Position numbers and translations under genes: made by a program
Notes under the pieces: model-generated
What the model saw: only the letters and a program-made list of their open reading frames with translations
What the model was told of the DNA's origin: nothing
The model's database searches: none
From: Campylobacter sp. RM10537
Lineage (GTDB): Bacteria; Campylobacterota; Campylobacteria; Campylobacterales; Campylobacteraceae
NCBI RefSeq assembly: GCF_022369435.1
Contig: NZ_CP059597.1
Location: 496,001-560,000, forward strand
DNA length: 64,000 nt
Direction: 5' to 3'
In this document: positions 17,059 to 27,098 of the stretch, in pieces
Numbering within the stretch: position 1 is the stretch's first letter
How the letters are laid out: each line of letters opens with the position of its first letter

Positions 17059-17409
17059 TTAAGATGCAGCAGGAATAAATTTTATAAAAGGGTTTGCATA
17101 AAGTGCTATAAGAGCAATAACAAGCGCATAAATCACTTGTGCTTCAATCATAGCTAAAGCAATGAACATTGTAGTCATTAATTTTGGTCCAAGTCCAGGA
17201 TTTCTAGCTGTTCCTGCTATAGTTGCTGCAGCTGTACTTCCCATACCGATAGCACCACCGAGTGCCGCAACTCCTAATCCCAAACCAGCAGCTAATACTG
17301 AAAAAGCTTTAATCCAAGTGTTCATAGCTTCTTGTTCTACTAAATTATTTGTTTCAGCTGCAAAAGCCACTGCTGAAAAAGCTAAAAGCAGAAAAAATAT
17401 TTTTTTCAT
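17059..17409 (-). CDS. atpE: ATP synthase F0 subunit c
   Basis: A 116-residue membrane protein that forms the proton-carrying c-ring. A signal-like N-terminus (residues 1-18) is followed by two membrane helices; the glycine-rich first helix is around residues 36-58, the polar loop ARNPG at 68-72, and the proton-binding glutamate E89 sits in MIEAQVIYAL of the second. The long N-terminal extension is usual in epsilonproteobacteria. The gene stands apart from other ATP synthase genes, as in C. jejuni (Cj0936). About 27 bases separate it from tRNA-Leu downstream. Confidence 0.95.
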   Translation of the reverse strand: MKKIFFLLLAFSAVAFAAETNNLVEQEAMNTWIKAFSVLAAGLGLGVAALGGAIGMGSTAAATIAGTARNPGLGPKLMTTMFIALAMIEAQVIYALVIALIALYANPFIKFIPAAS

Positions 17410-17646
17410 AATAAAATACCTTTGTGTTAATAAAAATTTCTATCCTAAACCTTTAATATTAAATACTTTCGGCTTGCGTATCCCTACTTGATACTTAAAT
17501 TAAAAGATTTAAAATTAACTCCGAAATGTTACTATGTTTTATCTTTATTTTTATTGAAATATATTGTTAATTTTGTAATCTTTCATAAAAAATTAAAACT
17601 TTTTTTGCTTTAATAAACGTTTTAAAATATATTTTAAGGTTGTATT

Positions 17647-18996
17647 TTGAGTTCTAAATTTTCAAAAATAGGTTTTATTTTAGCTGTTGCAGGTTCAGCT
17701 GTAGGTTTAGGAAATGCATGGAAATTTCCAACTCTCGTAGGACAAAGTGGAGGATCTGCATTTATTTTGCTTTATATTATTTTAACCTTAGGGGTTGGTT
17801 TTGTTATTTTTTTAGCCGAATTAAGCATTGGTAAAATTAGCGAAAAAGATCCAGTAAATGCTTATAAAAAATTAGCACCTAAATATAAAAAGGCTTGGTC
17901 TTTTGTAGGTTTTACTATGATAGGATCAATTTTAATTGTATCTTTTTATGCTTTAGTGATTGGATGGGTGGTAAAATATGCTTATTTAAGTGTGATTGGA
18001 AAACTACCAAATAATTTAGAAATAAGTAAAATTGAATTTGAAAATCTTACAGCTCATGATTTTTTAAGTCAATTTGTTTGCTTTACTTTGGTATTTTTTG
18101 TTATTTTTTACATTGTTTCCAAGGGAATTAAAAACGGCATTGAAAGATTAAATGTATGGATGATGCCTTCTTTGTTTATTTTGTTAATTTTAATGCTAAT
18201 TTATGCAATGAGTAAAGATGGATTTATCTTGGCTTTAAAATTTCTTTTCATTCCGGATTTTCATAAAATTAATATTTCAAATATTCTTGAAGCTCTAGGA
18301 CTTGCTTTTTTCAGTTTATCCTTAGGGGTTGGAACTATTATCACTTATTCAGCAAGTTTGCCTGATCGAACTAATTTTATTACAAGTACTTTAAATATTA
18401 TTTTTATTAATCTTTTAGCAGGTCTTTTAATGGGTCTTGTTGTTTTTACTTTTATTTTTGAATTTGGTTACGATCCTAATCAGCAGGGCCCAGGTTTTGT
18501 TTTCGTTTCTTTGGCTACTTTATTTGAAAAACTTGGTTTAATTGGTCATATTTTTGGGGCTGCTTTTTTTGTTTCTTTGGTGTTTGCAGGTATTACTTCA
18601 GCTGTTTCTATGATCGAACCTTCAACTTTTTATTTGATCAATACTTTTAAAATAAGTCGCAAAAAAGCTTTAATTTTGATAGGTATTTTTGTATATATTT
18701 TGGGTATTTTATGTATTTTATCTTCTTTAGATGCTACACAGTTTAAAATTTTAGGAATGAGTTTTTTTGATTTATTAGATAGCTTTTCTAGTAAGATTAT
18801 TATGCCATTAGGCGGAATTTTAATTGCAATTTTTGTTGGTTTTGTGATAAAAAGAGAAACTTTAGAAATTTTATTTAAACCTTATATGGGAAGCATATTT
18901 TTTAAAATTTGGTATGTTTTTATAAGATTTATATCGCCTTTAGCAGTTTTTGTAGTTTTAATAACAAAACTTTTAGAATTTTATATAAAATTTTAA
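17647..18996 (+). CDS. Sodium-dependent amino-acid transporter, SNF (NSS) family
   Basis: A 449-residue inner-membrane protein with about 11-12 helices. The N-terminal AVAGSAVGLGNAWKFP signature for sodium and substrate binding is complete, and SLSLGVGTIITYSASL is the unwound segment 6 region. Members import amino acids with Na+. The start is TTG, with AAGGTT eight bases upstream; the protein begins MSSKFSKIGFI, as expected. C. jejuni, as I recall, carries two tandem copies (Cj0934c and Cj0935c); only one is present here. A terminator hairpin follows. Confidence 0.9.
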   Translation: MSSKFSKIGFILAVAGSAVGLGNAWKFPTLVGQSGGSAFILLYIILTLGVGFVIFLAELSIGKISEKDPVNAYKKLAPKYKKAWSFVGFTMIGSILIVSFYALVIGWVVKYAYLSVIGKLPNNLEISKIEFENLTAHDFLSQFVCFTLVFFVIFYIVSKGIKNGIERLNVWMMPSLFILLILMLIYAMSKDGFILALKFLFIPDFHKINISNILEALGLAFFSLSLGVGTIITYSASLPDRTNFITSTLNIIFINLLAGLLMGLVVFTFIFEFGYDPNQQGPGFVFVSLATLFEKLGLIGHIFGAAFFVSLVFAGITSAVSMIEPSTFYLINTFKISRKKALILIGIFVYILGILCILSSLDATQFKILGMSFFDLLDSFSSKIIMPLGGILIAIFVGFVIKRETLEILFKPYMGSIFFKIWYVFIRFISPLAVFVVLITKLLEFYIKF

Positions 18997-18998
18997 AT

Positions 18999-19030
18999 TT
19001 ATTGGGTGATATTTGCCCAATAATTTTTCT
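18999..19030 (+). terminator. Rho-independent terminator after the SNF transporter
   Basis: Stem TTATTGGGT / GCCCAATAA (nine pairs, one G-T) with a seven-base loop, followed by TTTTTCTTC. Confidence 0.8.
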
Positions 19031-19112
19031 TCAATCTTTTGCCTATTTTTCACATTAATTAATTTTTGTTTGATTGTTGTTTATTATGTATGAAATGTTA
19101 TTATTTTCTTTG

Positions 19113-19118
19113 TATAAT
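19113..19118 (+). promoter_or_regulatory. -10 box of pycB-pckA
   Basis: A perfect TATAAT (TTTGTATAATAC) lies 28 bases before the pycB ATG, with T-rich sequence upstream. No clear -35 box. Confidence 0.6.
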
Positions 19119-19146
19119 ACTTTGATATTAATGCTAAGGAAAAAGC

Positions 19147-20925
19147 ATGGCTAAAAAATTTATAGATGTGATGGATACAAGTTTTAGAGATGGCTTTCAA
19201 TCAGTTTATGGAGCTAGAATTTTAACAAAGGACTTTTTACCTGCTTTAGAGGCTGCAAAAGAAGCAGGGATTAATCATTTTGAATTTGGCGGAGGGGCTA
19301 GATTTCAAAGTTTATATTTTTATCTTAATGAAAATGCCTTTGATATGATGGATAAATTTCGTTCAATTGTAGGCAAAGATGCTAATTTGCAAACCTTAGC
19401 AAGAGGGATTAATACTATTGCTTTGGATACTGGAAGTAGAGAGCTTGTTGAATTACATGCAAAACTTTTTGCAAAACACGGAACAACAACTATTCGGAAT
19501 TTTGATGCTTTAAATGATACTAATAATCTTAAATTTAGTGCAGAATGTATTATTAAATATGGATTAAAACATGAAATTTGTATCACTTTGATGGATTTGC
19601 CTCCGCATTGTTATGGGGCTCATGATGTATCATTTTATGAGAAAATTTTAAAAGAAATTTTACTTTCAGAAATACCTTTTCATAGTATTTGCTTTAAGGA
19701 TGCAAGTGGAACTTCAAATCCTAATAAAATTTATGAAACTATCAAAATGGCAAAAAGAGTTTTGCCTTCAAATACTCATGTAAGACTTCATACTCATGAG
19801 ACAGCAGGAGTAAGTGTAGCTTGCTATTTAGCAGCTTTAGAAGCAGGTGTTGATGGTATTGATTTGGCTGCAGCTCCTGTTAGTGGAGGAACTTCACAGC
19901 CTGATATTTTAACCATGATGCACGCGCTTAAGGGAAAAAATTATGATTTAGGCGGTTTGAATGAAGAAAAAATTTTAGTATACGAAGAAACTTTAAAAGA
20001 ATGCCTTAAGGATTATTTTTTACCTCCTGAGGCGAGTAGGGTTAATCCTTTAATTCCTTTTTCGCCTATGCCAGGAGGTGCTTTAACTTCTAATACACAA
20101 ATGATGAGAGATAATAATATTTTAGATCGTTTTCCAGAAGTAATTAATGCGATGCGTGAGGTTGTTGAAAAAGGTGGATTTGGAACATCAGTTACCCCAG
20201 TTTCTCAATTTTATTTTCAACAAGCTTTTAATAATGTGATATTTGGTTCTTGGAAAAAAATTGCCGAAGGCTATGGTAAAATGGTTCTTGGTTATTTTGG
20301 AAAAACACCTGTAAAACCAAATGATGAAGTTGTAAAACTTGCAGCAGAGCAGCTTAAGTTAGAGCCAACAGAAGAATTAGCAATCGATTTGGCAGATAAA
20401 GATGAAACGAAAAAAATATCTTATATTAAAAGTTTGTTAGAAAAAGAAAATATTGAAATAAATGAAGAAAATATTTTTATTGTAGCAACTTGCAAGGAAA
20501 AAGGAATAAGCTTTTTAAAAGGAGAAGCTAAAATCAATATACGTAAAAACGATTTAGCAGCATCTAAGCAAAATATAGATGAAAATCATTTTACAGTAAA
20601 GGTTAATGGAAATAAATATTTTGTTGAAGTGAATTCTGGATTTGATGATAAAATTGAAATTAAAAATATAGAGAAAGTAGAAAATAATATTCAAAATGCT
20701 AATTCTATTCAAGGAATTCAAGCTCCAATTTCAGGATCACTTTTTAAAATACATATTAACGAGAATTCTGAAGTTAAAAGTGGTCAAGTCGTGGCTATCT
20801 TGGAAGCTATGAAAATGGAAATTGAAGTTAATGCGCCAAAAGATGGAGTAATTGAGAAGATTAATGTAAAAGTAGGCGATAGTGTTAGTGAAGGCCAAAT
20901 CATTGCAACCTATAAAAATAATTAA
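19147..20925 (+). CDS. pycB: Pyruvate carboxylase subunit B (carboxyltransferase plus biotin domain)
   Basis: A 592-residue protein that carries biotin and transfers carboxyl groups to pyruvate to give oxaloacetate; the biotin carboxylase subunit (PycA) is encoded elsewhere. The N-terminal TIM-barrel carboxyltransferase begins DVMDTSFRDGFQS, with metal ligands in LHTHETAG. The C-terminal biotinyl domain has the attachment site LEAMKMEIEV. AAGGAAAAAGC lies ahead of the ATG. It is ten bases ahead of pckA, so anaplerosis and gluconeogenesis are transcriptionally linked, which suits an organism that cannot use most sugars. Confidence 0.93.
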   Translation: MAKKFIDVMDTSFRDGFQSVYGARILTKDFLPALEAAKEAGINHFEFGGGARFQSLYFYLNENAFDMMDKFRSIVGKDANLQTLARGINTIALDTGSRELVELHAKLFAKHGTTTIRNFDALNDTNNLKFSAECIIKYGLKHEICITLMDLPPHCYGAHDVSFYEKILKEILLSEIPFHSICFKDASGTSNPNKIYETIKMAKRVLPSNTHVRLHTHETAGVSVACYLAALEAGVDGIDLAAAPVSGGTSQPDILTMMHALKGKNYDLGGLNEEKILVYEETLKECLKDYFLPPEASRVNPLIPFSPMPGGALTSNTQMMRDNNILDRFPEVINAMREVVEKGGFGTSVTPVSQFYFQQAFNNVIFGSWKKIAEGYGKMVLGYFGKTPVKPNDEVVKLAAEQLKLEPTEELAIDLADKDETKKISYIKSLLEKENIEINEENIFIVATCKEKGISFLKGEAKINIRKNDLAASKQNIDENHFTVKVNGNKYFVEVNSGFDDKIEIKNIEKVENNIQNANSIQGIQAPISGSLFKIHINENSEVKSGQVVAILEAMKMEIEVNAPKDGVIEKINVKVGDSVSEGQIIATYKNN

Positions 20926-20935
20926 AGGATAAAAA

Positions 20936-22510
20936 ATGAGAGAAATAGAAAATTTGGGTTTAAAAAATATAGGTAAAATTTATCACAATTTAAGTTATGA
21001 AGAGTTGTTTAAGCATGAAAATATCAATCAAGAAGGGCAATGTACTCAAAGCGGTGCTTTTAGTGTTGATACAGGTATTTTTACCGGTAGAAGTCCAGGA
21101 GATAAATATTTTGTTAAGCAAGAGCCTTCGAGCCGATTTATAGCTTGGGGTAAGACAAACCAAGCTATAAATAAAGATTTATTTGAAAAACTTTTAAATA
21201 AAGCTAAAAATCAATTAGATGGAAAAGATATTTATATACAAGATGTTTTTTGTGGAGCTTCCTTAAAAAGTCGTAAAGCTGTGAGATTTGTAACTGAGGT
21301 AGCATGGCAAGCACATTTTGTAAAGAATATGTTTATTGAGCCAAGTCAAGCAGAATTAGAAAATTTTAATCCAGAATTTATTGTTTATAATGCTTGTAAG
21401 TGCCACAATGATGAATTTAAAAAAGATGGGTTAAATTCTGAAGTTTTTGTTTTATTTAACATAGAGGAAAATATTGCTGTTATTGGTGGAACTTGGTATG
21501 GTGGAGAAATGAAAAAAGGTATTTTTTCAATGATGAATTATTGGTTACCTCTTGAAAATAAACTTTCAATGCATTGTAGCGCTAATGTTGGTGAAAAAGG
21601 AGATGTGGCGCTATTTTTTGGATTGAGCGGAACTGGAAAAACTACTTTATCAACTGATCCTAATAGAAAATTAATTGGAGATGATGAACATGGATGGGAT
21701 GATGAGGGTGTATTTAATTTTGAAGGAGGATGCTATGCAAAGACAATTAATCTTGATCCTAAAAATGAGCCAGAAATTTATGCCGCTATAAAAAGAAATG
21801 CACTTTTAGAAAATGTAGTTTTAAACGAAGATAAAAGTGTAGATTATAGTGACGCAACAAAAACTGAAAATACAAGAGTGTCTTATCCAATTGATCATAT
21901 TAAAAATCATGAACCAACTTTAAAAGCTGGACATCCAAAAAATATTATTTTTCTAAGCGCAGATGCTTTTGGGGTCTTACCTCCTATTAGTAAATTAAGC
22001 AAAGAACAAGCAATGTATTATTTTTTAAGTGGATATACTGCGAAAGTAGCTGGAACGGAGCGTGGTGTAACTGAACCTCAAGCTACATTTTCGGCTTGTT
22101 TTGGAGAGCCTTTTATGCCACTTCATCCAACTGTTTATGCAAGATTACTCGGAGAAAAAATTGATCAACATGGAGTAAATGTTTTTTTAGTCAATACTGG
22201 TTGGACTGGTGGAAGTTATGGAATTGGACAAAGAATGAGTATTAAGGCTACTAGATCTTGCATAAATGCGATTTTAAATGGGAGTATTAATGATTGTGAA
22301 TTTGAAAATTTTGAAGTATTTAATCTGGCTATTCCTAAAAACATTATAGGAGTTGAAAGTTTGCTTTTAAATCCTATTAATACTTGGAAAAATCAAGAAG
22401 AATATTGTTTAAAAAGAAACGAACTTGCAAAAATGTTTATGGAAAATTTTAAACGTTATGAAGATGTTAAAGAAGGTTTAGAATTTAGTAAATTTGGTCC
22501 AAAAATTTAA
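20936..22510 (+). CDS. pckA: Phosphoenolpyruvate carboxykinase (ATP)
   Basis: A 524-residue enzyme that converts oxaloacetate and ATP to phosphoenolpyruvate, the entry to gluconeogenesis. The kinase loop [14 protein letters not shown] and the metal site [11 protein letters not shown] are intact, as is [11 protein letters not shown] near the N-terminus. Together with pycB it links pyruvate, oxaloacetate and PEP. A terminator hairpin covers its stop codon. In NCTC 11168 argH follows as I recall; here ychF follows at once on the other strand. Confidence 0.95.
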   Translation: MREIENLGLKNIGKIYHNLSYEELFKHENINQEGQCTQSGAFSVDTGIFTGRSPGDKYFVKQEPSSRFIAWGKTNQAINKDLFEKLLNKAKNQLDGKDIYIQDVFCGASLKSRKAVRFVTEVAWQAHFVKNMFIEPSQAELENFNPEFIVYNACKCHNDEFKKDGLNSEVFVLFNIEENIAVIGGTWYGGEMKKGIFSMMNYWLPLENKLSMHCSANVGEKGDVALFFGLSGTGKTTLSTDPNRKLIGDDEHGWDDEGVFNFEGGCYAKTINLDPKNEPEIYAAIKRNALLENVVLNEDKSVDYSDATKTENTRVSYPIDHIKNHEPTLKAGHPKNIIFLSADAFGVLPPISKLSKEQAMYYFLSGYTAKVAGTERGVTEPQATFSACFGEPFMPLHPTVYARLLGEKIDQHGVNVFLVNTGWTGGSYGIGQRMSIKATRSCINAILNGSINDCEFENFEVFNLAIPKNIIGVESLLLNPINTWKNQEEYCLKRNELAKMFMENFKRYEDVKEGLEFSKFGPKI

Positions 22511-22537
22511 TGTTTAGATGAAAATCTAAACATTAAA
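22506..22537. terminator. Bidirectional terminator between pckA and ychF
   Basis: A perfect 13-base-pair inverted repeat (TTTAATGTTTAGA / TCTAAACATTAAA) with a six-base loop. It contains the stop codons of both convergent genes, TAA of pckA and TAG of ychF. Confidence 0.75.
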
Positions 22538-23629
22538 CCTAAAATGCATTATATCTCCATCGTTTACAATATAATCTTTTCCTTCAAGTCTTAATTTTCC
22601 AGCTTCTTTTACCTTTGTTTCTCCACCATACTCTATATAGTCTTGATAAGAAATGACCTCTGCTTTTATAAAGCCTTTTTCAAAATCATTATGGATAACA
22701 CTTGCTGCTTTTGGAGCTTTCCAGCCTTTTTTTATTGTCCAAGAACGTACTTCAATAGTTCCAGCTGTAAAATAACTAATAAGTCCAAGTTTAAAAAAGG
22801 CTGTGCGTATAATTTGATCAAGTCCGCTTTCTTTAACTCCTAAAGAGTTTAGCAATTCATAACTTTCTTCATCGCTAATGCCGACTAATTCCTCTTCAAT
22901 TTTCGCACAAAGTTTTATCACTTCGTGATTATTTTTTTTTGCGTATTCTTTTAAATTTTTCACATATTGATTATCTTCATTAATCCCTTCTTCGTCAACA
23001 TTAGCTCCGTAAATTACTTCTTTTGCCGAGAGCAATCTTAATTCTTTAATCAAATTTTTATAAACTTCATTTTCTTTATCGAGATAAGAACTAGCCGGTA
23101 AACCTTTATTGAGGTGTTCTAATAATAAATTAGCAAGTTCTAAATTTTCTTTTGCTCCTTTTTGATTTGACTTAACTTCTTTGGTAAGTTTTTCTATTTT
23201 TTTATTAAGCTGATCAATATCTGCTAAAATAAGTTCGGTATTAATAATTTCTATATCTCTTATAGGATCTACTTTGCCTTCAACATGAGTTATATTTTCT
23301 TCATCAAAACAACGCACTATATGTAAAATCATTTCAGTTTCGCGTATATTAGAAAGAAATTTATTTCCTAAGCCTTCCCCTTTGCTAGCTCCTTTTACAA
23401 GTCCTGCTATATCTACAAATTCAATCAAAGAATGCATAATTCTTTCCGGATTTACAATCTCTGCAAGTTTATTAAGTCTGATATCTGGAACTTCTACCAT
23501 TGCTTTATTGGGCTCTATTGTGCAAAAAGGATAATTAGCACTTTGAGCATTTTGCGCTTTTGTTAAAGCATTGAAAGTTGTTGATTTTCCAACATTTGGA
23601 AGTCCTACTATTCCAACTGAAAGACTCAT
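22526..23629 (-). CDS. ychF: Ribosome-binding ATPase YchF (Obg-like)
   Basis: A 367-residue P-loop protein of the Obg superfamily that binds ribosomes and hydrolyses ATP rather than GTP. The Walker A motif is GLPNVGKSTTFNAL at about residues 9-22, followed by DIAGLVKGASKGEGLGNKFL (switch 2), a coiled-coil region at about 130-200, and a C-terminal TGS domain containing EVRSWTIKKGWKAP. Its start overlaps the pepA stop by four bases. It corresponds to Cj0930. Confidence 0.94.
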   Translation of the reverse strand: MSLSVGIVGLPNVGKSTTFNALTKAQNAQSANYPFCTIEPNKAMVEVPDIRLNKLAEIVNPERIMHSLIEFVDIAGLVKGASKGEGLGNKFLSNIRETEMILHIVRCFDEENITHVEGKVDPIRDIEIINTELILADIDQLNKKIEKLTKEVKSNQKGAKENLELANLLLEHLNKGLPASSYLDKENEVYKNLIKELRLLSAKEVIYGANVDEEGINEDNQYVKNLKEYAKKNNHEVIKLCAKIEEELVGISDEESYELLNSLGVKESGLDQIIRTAFFKLGLISYFTAGTIEVRSWTIKKGWKAPKAASVIHNDFEKGFIKAEVISYQDYIEYGGETKVKEAGKLRLEGKDYIVNDGDIMHFRFNV

Positions 23630-25077
23630 TTATTTTTCCTTAAAAGATGAATTAAAAAATTAACACACATTCTAACACCCGCACCGCTAGCGCCAAAATT
23701 TGAATATCCCCAGTTTTTTTCTATGTAAGCAGGTCCTGCTATGTCAAGATGCAACCATTTATCTTTGTATTCTTGTCGTATAAATTTATCTAAAAAAAGT
23801 CCTGCTGTTATTGCACCGCCATAACGACTTGATGAAATATTGTAAACATCAGCTATATTGGATTTGATAAGATCTTTAAGATAAGGATTAAAATGTAAAA
23901 TTGTTGCATATTCCCCACTTTTTTTAGAGCTTTGGTAAAATTCATTTTGTAATTCCTCATTGTTACCCATAATACCACTGGTAAATTCTCCAAGACCTAC
24001 TACGCAAGCTCCTGTTAGAGTGGCCATATCAATTAAAAGATCAGGTTTTAAATCTTGTGCATATGAAAGACAATCAGCCAATACTAAGCGACCTTCAGCG
24101 TCAGTATTTCTTACTTCTATACTAATCCCTTCTCGAGAAATTAATACATCATCTGGTTTATAAGCATTTCCGCCTATCATATTTTCTGTAGCGCCTAAAA
24201 TGCAATGAATTTCTAGATCTAAATTAAGTTCTGATACTGCTTTGATAATTCCCATTGCAGCAGCTGCACCACTTTTATCAGCTTTCATTGTTACCATGTA
24301 ATCAGAAGGTTTGAGACTTAAACCACCACTATCGTAAGTAAGACCTTTTCCTACAAAGACAATTCTTTTTTTGGAATTTTTAGCCTTATAGCTTAAGTGA
24401 ATTAGACGAGGGGGAAGATTTGAAGCTTTATTTACAGCTAAAAAAGCATTCATTTTTTCTTTTATAAGAAATTTTTCATCATAAATCTTGCAAGTAATAT
24501 TTTTATGTTCTTTTGCTAATTTTTGTGCATCTTCAGCCATTTTTAGAGGTGTGTAAATTTCAGGAATTTCGTTGACTATATCTTTTGTAAAATTAGTAGC
24601 ATTAGCTAAGATTTGTCCACGTTCTAGGCCTATTTTAGCTTCATTTGAATTAATTTTTTTTCCATTTAATTCTTGACTTGAAATAAATATTTTTTCAAGC
24701 GTGCTTGTTTGTTTTTCTTTTTTATATTTATCAAAATTGTAAGTTCCAAAGAGTATACCTTCTGCTAAAGAGCAAAAACTTCTTACGGTACAATCTCCAA
24801 GAACACTAGGTAGTTTAATACTTTTAATATTTAATTTTTCTAAATTTTTATAAATATTAAAAAAGCATAATCTAATATCTTCATAAGATAAACTTTTTAA
24901 TTCTATAAAAAGTTTATGATTTCTTATATCTAGTAATACACCTTCGCCTTTAAAGTTATTTAATTCGAAAAATTTTTTTTCTTCACTATAATTTTCTAAA
25001 TTTTTATTTTGAATAAAGACTACTTCAAAATCAGCTTTAATAGCATTTAGTTTTTTGTTTTCAAAAATAAATTGCAT
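23626..25077 (-). CDS. pepA: Leucyl aminopeptidase (M17, cytosolic)
   Basis: A 483-residue dinuclear metal aminopeptidase that releases N-terminal residues from peptides. The M17 signature NTDAEGRLVLAD is intact; metal-binding KGLTYDSGGLSLKP and MKADKSGAAA precede it. I use the ATG at 25077. An upstream in-frame ATG at 25179 would add 34 residues that lie wholly inside dedA and do not look like family sequence. The chosen start overlaps the dedA stop by one base (TAATG). Hexameric PepA can also bind DNA in E. coli; nothing here addresses that. Confidence 0.94.
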   Translation of the reverse strand: MQFIFENKKLNAIKADFEVVFIQNKNLENYSEEKKFFELNNFKGEGVLLDIRNHKLFIELKSLSYEDIRLCFFNIYKNLEKLNIKSIKLPSVLGDCTVRSFCSLAEGILFGTYNFDKYKKEKQTSTLEKIFISSQELNGKKINSNEAKIGLERGQILANATNFTKDIVNEIPEIYTPLKMAEDAQKLAKEHKNITCKIYDEKFLIKEKMNAFLAVNKASNLPPRLIHLSYKAKNSKKRIVFVGKGLTYDSGGLSLKPSDYMVTMKADKSGAAAAMGIIKAVSELNLDLEIHCILGATENMIGGNAYKPDDVLISREGISIEVRNTDAEGRLVLADCLSYAQDLKPDLLIDMATLTGACVVGLGEFTSGIMGNNEELQNEFYQSSKKSGEYATILHFNPYLKDLIKSNIADVYNISSSRYGGAITAGLFLDKFIRQEYKDKWLHLDIAGPAYIEKNWGYSNFGASGAGVRMCVNFLIHLLRKNK

Positions 25078-25775
25078 TATTTTTTTCTCCTTTCTTTCAA
25101 TATCGCTTTTTCTATGCGTTTGAAAATAAAAATGATCCCTAGTAAAAAGCCAATAATAATAATAGCAGCAAGGTACCAATATTCTTTAATCCATTCTTTT
25201 GACCAATGAAGAAAGGTTTGGATTAAGCTACCAAAATACCATGCTAAAAGTATGGTAATAGTAGCCCAAACCCAAGCACTTAAAAGATTTATCAGAGCAA
25301 ATTTTTTGCTATTGTATCTAGTTATACCTATACTCATAGGAATTATTGTTCTAAATCCATACATATAGCGTTGTATAAAAATAATAGGCCAACCAAAACG
25401 TTGCAAAAGAAGATGTGCCACTGCAAATTTTCTTCTTTGGGATCGAAGTTTTTTTTGAATATATTTTTTATTATATCTTCCAATATAAAAATAAATTTGA
25501 TCGCCAACAAATCCGCCAAGTCCTGCTACAAAAATAGCTAAAGCTACATTCATTTTTCCATCATGTGCTGCGACTCCAGCTAAAATAAGTCCGATTTCTC
25601 CTTCTAAAATACTCCAGCAAAAAAGTATTAGATAACCCCAAGTTTCGACGTGTTTATCCCAAATTTTTATAATAAAATCTTCTAAAGAGAAGTCATTTTT
25701 AGTAAAGTTATAAATTATATAAGCTATAATAACAATTAAAATTGCAAAAGCAAAGATTTTAAACCATTTTTTCAT
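25077..25775 (-). CDS. DedA family membrane protein
   Basis: A 232-residue inner-membrane protein with four to six hydrophobic segments. DedA/VTT features are visible: ILEGEIGLILAGVAAHDG, the FVGDQIYFYIGRY segment with re-entrant glycine-rich region, and QRYMYGFRTIIPMSIG with the conserved arginine. Members are thought to be phospholipid flippases, including undecaprenyl-phosphate recycling, and to maintain proton motive force. It lies in the ychF-pepA-dedA-apt minus-strand run. It corresponds to Cj0928. Confidence 0.88.
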   Translation of the reverse strand: MKKWFKIFAFAILIVIIAYIIYNFTKNDFSLEDFIIKIWDKHVETWGYLILFCWSILEGEIGLILAGVAAHDGKMNVALAIFVAGLGGFVGDQIYFYIGRYNKKYIQKKLRSQRRKFAVAHLLLQRFGWPIIFIQRYMYGFRTIIPMSIGITRYNSKKFALINLLSAWVWATITILLAWYFGSLIQTFLHWSKEWIKEYWYLAAIIIIGFLLGIIFIFKRIEKAILKERRKK

Positions 25776-25783
25776 TTGTTCCC

Positions 25784-26332
25784 CTAAAAATCCAATACAC
25801 TATAGGCTGCACAATATTTTTCTAATTTTTTCATTCCGCCTAAATTTTTTAAATTGATTAAAAAGCAAGATTCTATACACTTGCCACCTGCTTGTTTTAT
25901 TAACTCTAAAGAAGCAATAGCTGTACCTCCAGTAGCAATTAGATCATCCATAAGTAAAACTTTTGCATTTTTTATATCCCTAAAAGCATCTTGATGAATT
26001 TGTACTTTATCTGTACCATATTCTAATTCATATTCGCAGGTAAAAACAGACGATGGAAGTTTATTAGGTTTTCGGATTGGTACAAAAGGTAGATCAAGTT
26101 TTGCACAAAGCATTGCTGCAAAAATAAAACCACGGCTTTCAGTTCCAGCTATAAAATCCAATTTCATATCTTTATAGCGTTCGCTTAAATGATCAATTAA
26201 AAAAGACAAAACCTTTTTATTGTTTAATAAAGTAGTGATATCTCTAAAAATAATTCCTTCTTTTGGAAAATTTGGAACAACTCGTATGCTTTCGGATAAA
26301 ATTTTTTTTTCTTCTTCTGTAAGTTTTTTCAT
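25784..26332 (-). CDS. apt: Adenine phosphoribosyltransferase
   Basis: A 182-residue purine salvage enzyme that makes AMP from adenine and PRPP. The PRPP-binding motif [14 protein letters not shown] is intact, and FRDITTLL and [11 protein letters not shown] are family blocks. The start overlaps the upstream membrane gene by four bases. With prs, purL and purH in the same window, both salvage and de novo purine synthesis are represented. Confidence 0.95.
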   Translation of the reverse strand: MKKLTEEEKKILSESIRVVPNFPKEGIIFRDITTLLNNKKVLSFLIDHLSERYKDMKLDFIAGTESRGFIFAAMLCAKLDLPFVPIRKPNKLPSSVFTCEYELEYGTDKVQIHQDAFRDIKNAKVLLMDDLIATGGTAIASLELIKQAGGKCIESCFLINLKNLGGMKKLEKYCAAYSVLDF

Positions 26333-26661
26333 AATAATGCCTCAATTTTTGCTTCTAATTCTTTTATTCTTTGTCTTAATTTATCATTTTCTAAACGATA
26401 TTGAGAATTTCTTGTCCTTAAAGAACTTAAGTCAGTTTTAATTTTATTTAATTCTTCTGTTAATATGTCAATATTACCTAAACTACGTTGGAGTTGAATT
26501 TGGAGCTTTCTAATGATAATCTCTGTATCATCAAGATTGGTTTTTATAAAATCTTTGGAATTTTTTTCTTTACTTAATAAAGTTTTATAATAAAGTAACA
26601 TTACAACAAGATAAAGCGTTGCACATATGAGAATAGTTAAAATAAACCAATTTGCAAACAT
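26329..26661 (-). CDS. Single-pass membrane protein with coiled coil
   Basis: A 110-residue protein with one membrane segment at residues 5-27, then a long charged, heptad-like region ([16 protein letters not shown], then [21 protein letters not shown]) that should form a coiled coil. It sits between rpiB and apt with a two-base gap and a four-base overlap, so it is in the same operon. It is the probable Cj0926 homologue. The function is unknown; its shape allows a role as a membrane-tethered scaffold, which is only a guess. Confidence 0.8.
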   Translation of the reverse strand: MFANWFILTILICATLYLVVMLLYYKTLLSKEKNSKDFIKTNLDDTEIIIRKLQIQLQRSLGNIDILTEELNKIKTDLSSLRTRNSQYRLENDKLRQRIKELEAKIEALL

Positions 26662-26663
26662 TA

Positions 26664-27098
26664 TTAATCTACCTCGATTTTTTGAATTCTTCTTATATGT
26701 CTATCTCCATCAAACGGAGTTTGAATAAAATTTTCTATAATATTAATAGCCATTTCAATTCCAATTAATCTTCCACCTAAAGCTAATACATTTGCATCAT
26801 TGTGTTGCCTTGATAATTTTGCACTTAGTCCTTCATGGCATAAGGCACAACGAATATTTTTATGTTTGTTAGCTGCTATAGAAATTCCAATACCTGTTCC
26901 ACAAATTAATATCCCAAAGCAGTTCGAGTTTATTTTGGAAGCTAATAAATGCGCAAAGTCTGGATAGTCACAACTTTGAGCATTATTAGTTCCTAGATCT
27001 TCAAAGATTATATTTTTTTCTTTAAGATAGATGCAGATTTTTTGTTTAAGATTAAAACCAGCATGATCACTTGCAATATAAATTTTTTCTTTCAGCAT
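26664..27098 (-). CDS. rpiB: Ribose-5-phosphate isomerase B
   Basis: A 144-residue enzyme of the RpiB/LacAB family that interconverts ribose-5-phosphate and ribulose-5-phosphate. The N-terminal ASDHAGFNLKQ and the anion-binding CGTGIGISIAANK, with the catalytic cysteine, are visible; NDANVLALGGR is a further family block. It heads the minus-strand run toward apt and ychF. Its product feeds PRPP synthesis, for which prs lies nearby in the window. Confidence 0.93.
   Translation of the reverse strand: MLKEKIYIASDHAGFNLKQKICIYLKEKNIIFEDLGTNNAQSCDYPDFAHLLASKINSNCFGILICGTGIGISIAANKHKNIRCALCHEGLSAKLSRQHNDANVLALGGRLIGIEMAINIIENFIQTPFDGDRHIRRIQKIEVD

Noticed and set aside
16945-17157. A 70-residue plus-strand ORF
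   Set aside because: It runs across the antisense of tRNA-Leu and the 3' end of atpE; it has no homology-like features and no ribosome site.
17162-17491. A 109-residue plus-strand ORF rich in alanine and proline
   Set aside because: It is the antisense shadow of atpE; the alanine/proline content mirrors the glycine/alanine-rich c subunit.
17410-17646. Structured RNA or riboswitch in the gap between atpE and the SNF transporter gene
   Set aside because: A slightly GC-richer segment near 17,470-17,500 caught the eye, but no conserved riboswitch core or strong stem set was found; it is probably the atpE leader.
25078-25179. N-terminal extension of PepA starting at 25179
   Set aside because: The added 34 residues lie wholly within dedA, look non-family, and the ATG at 25077 gives the expected 483 residues.
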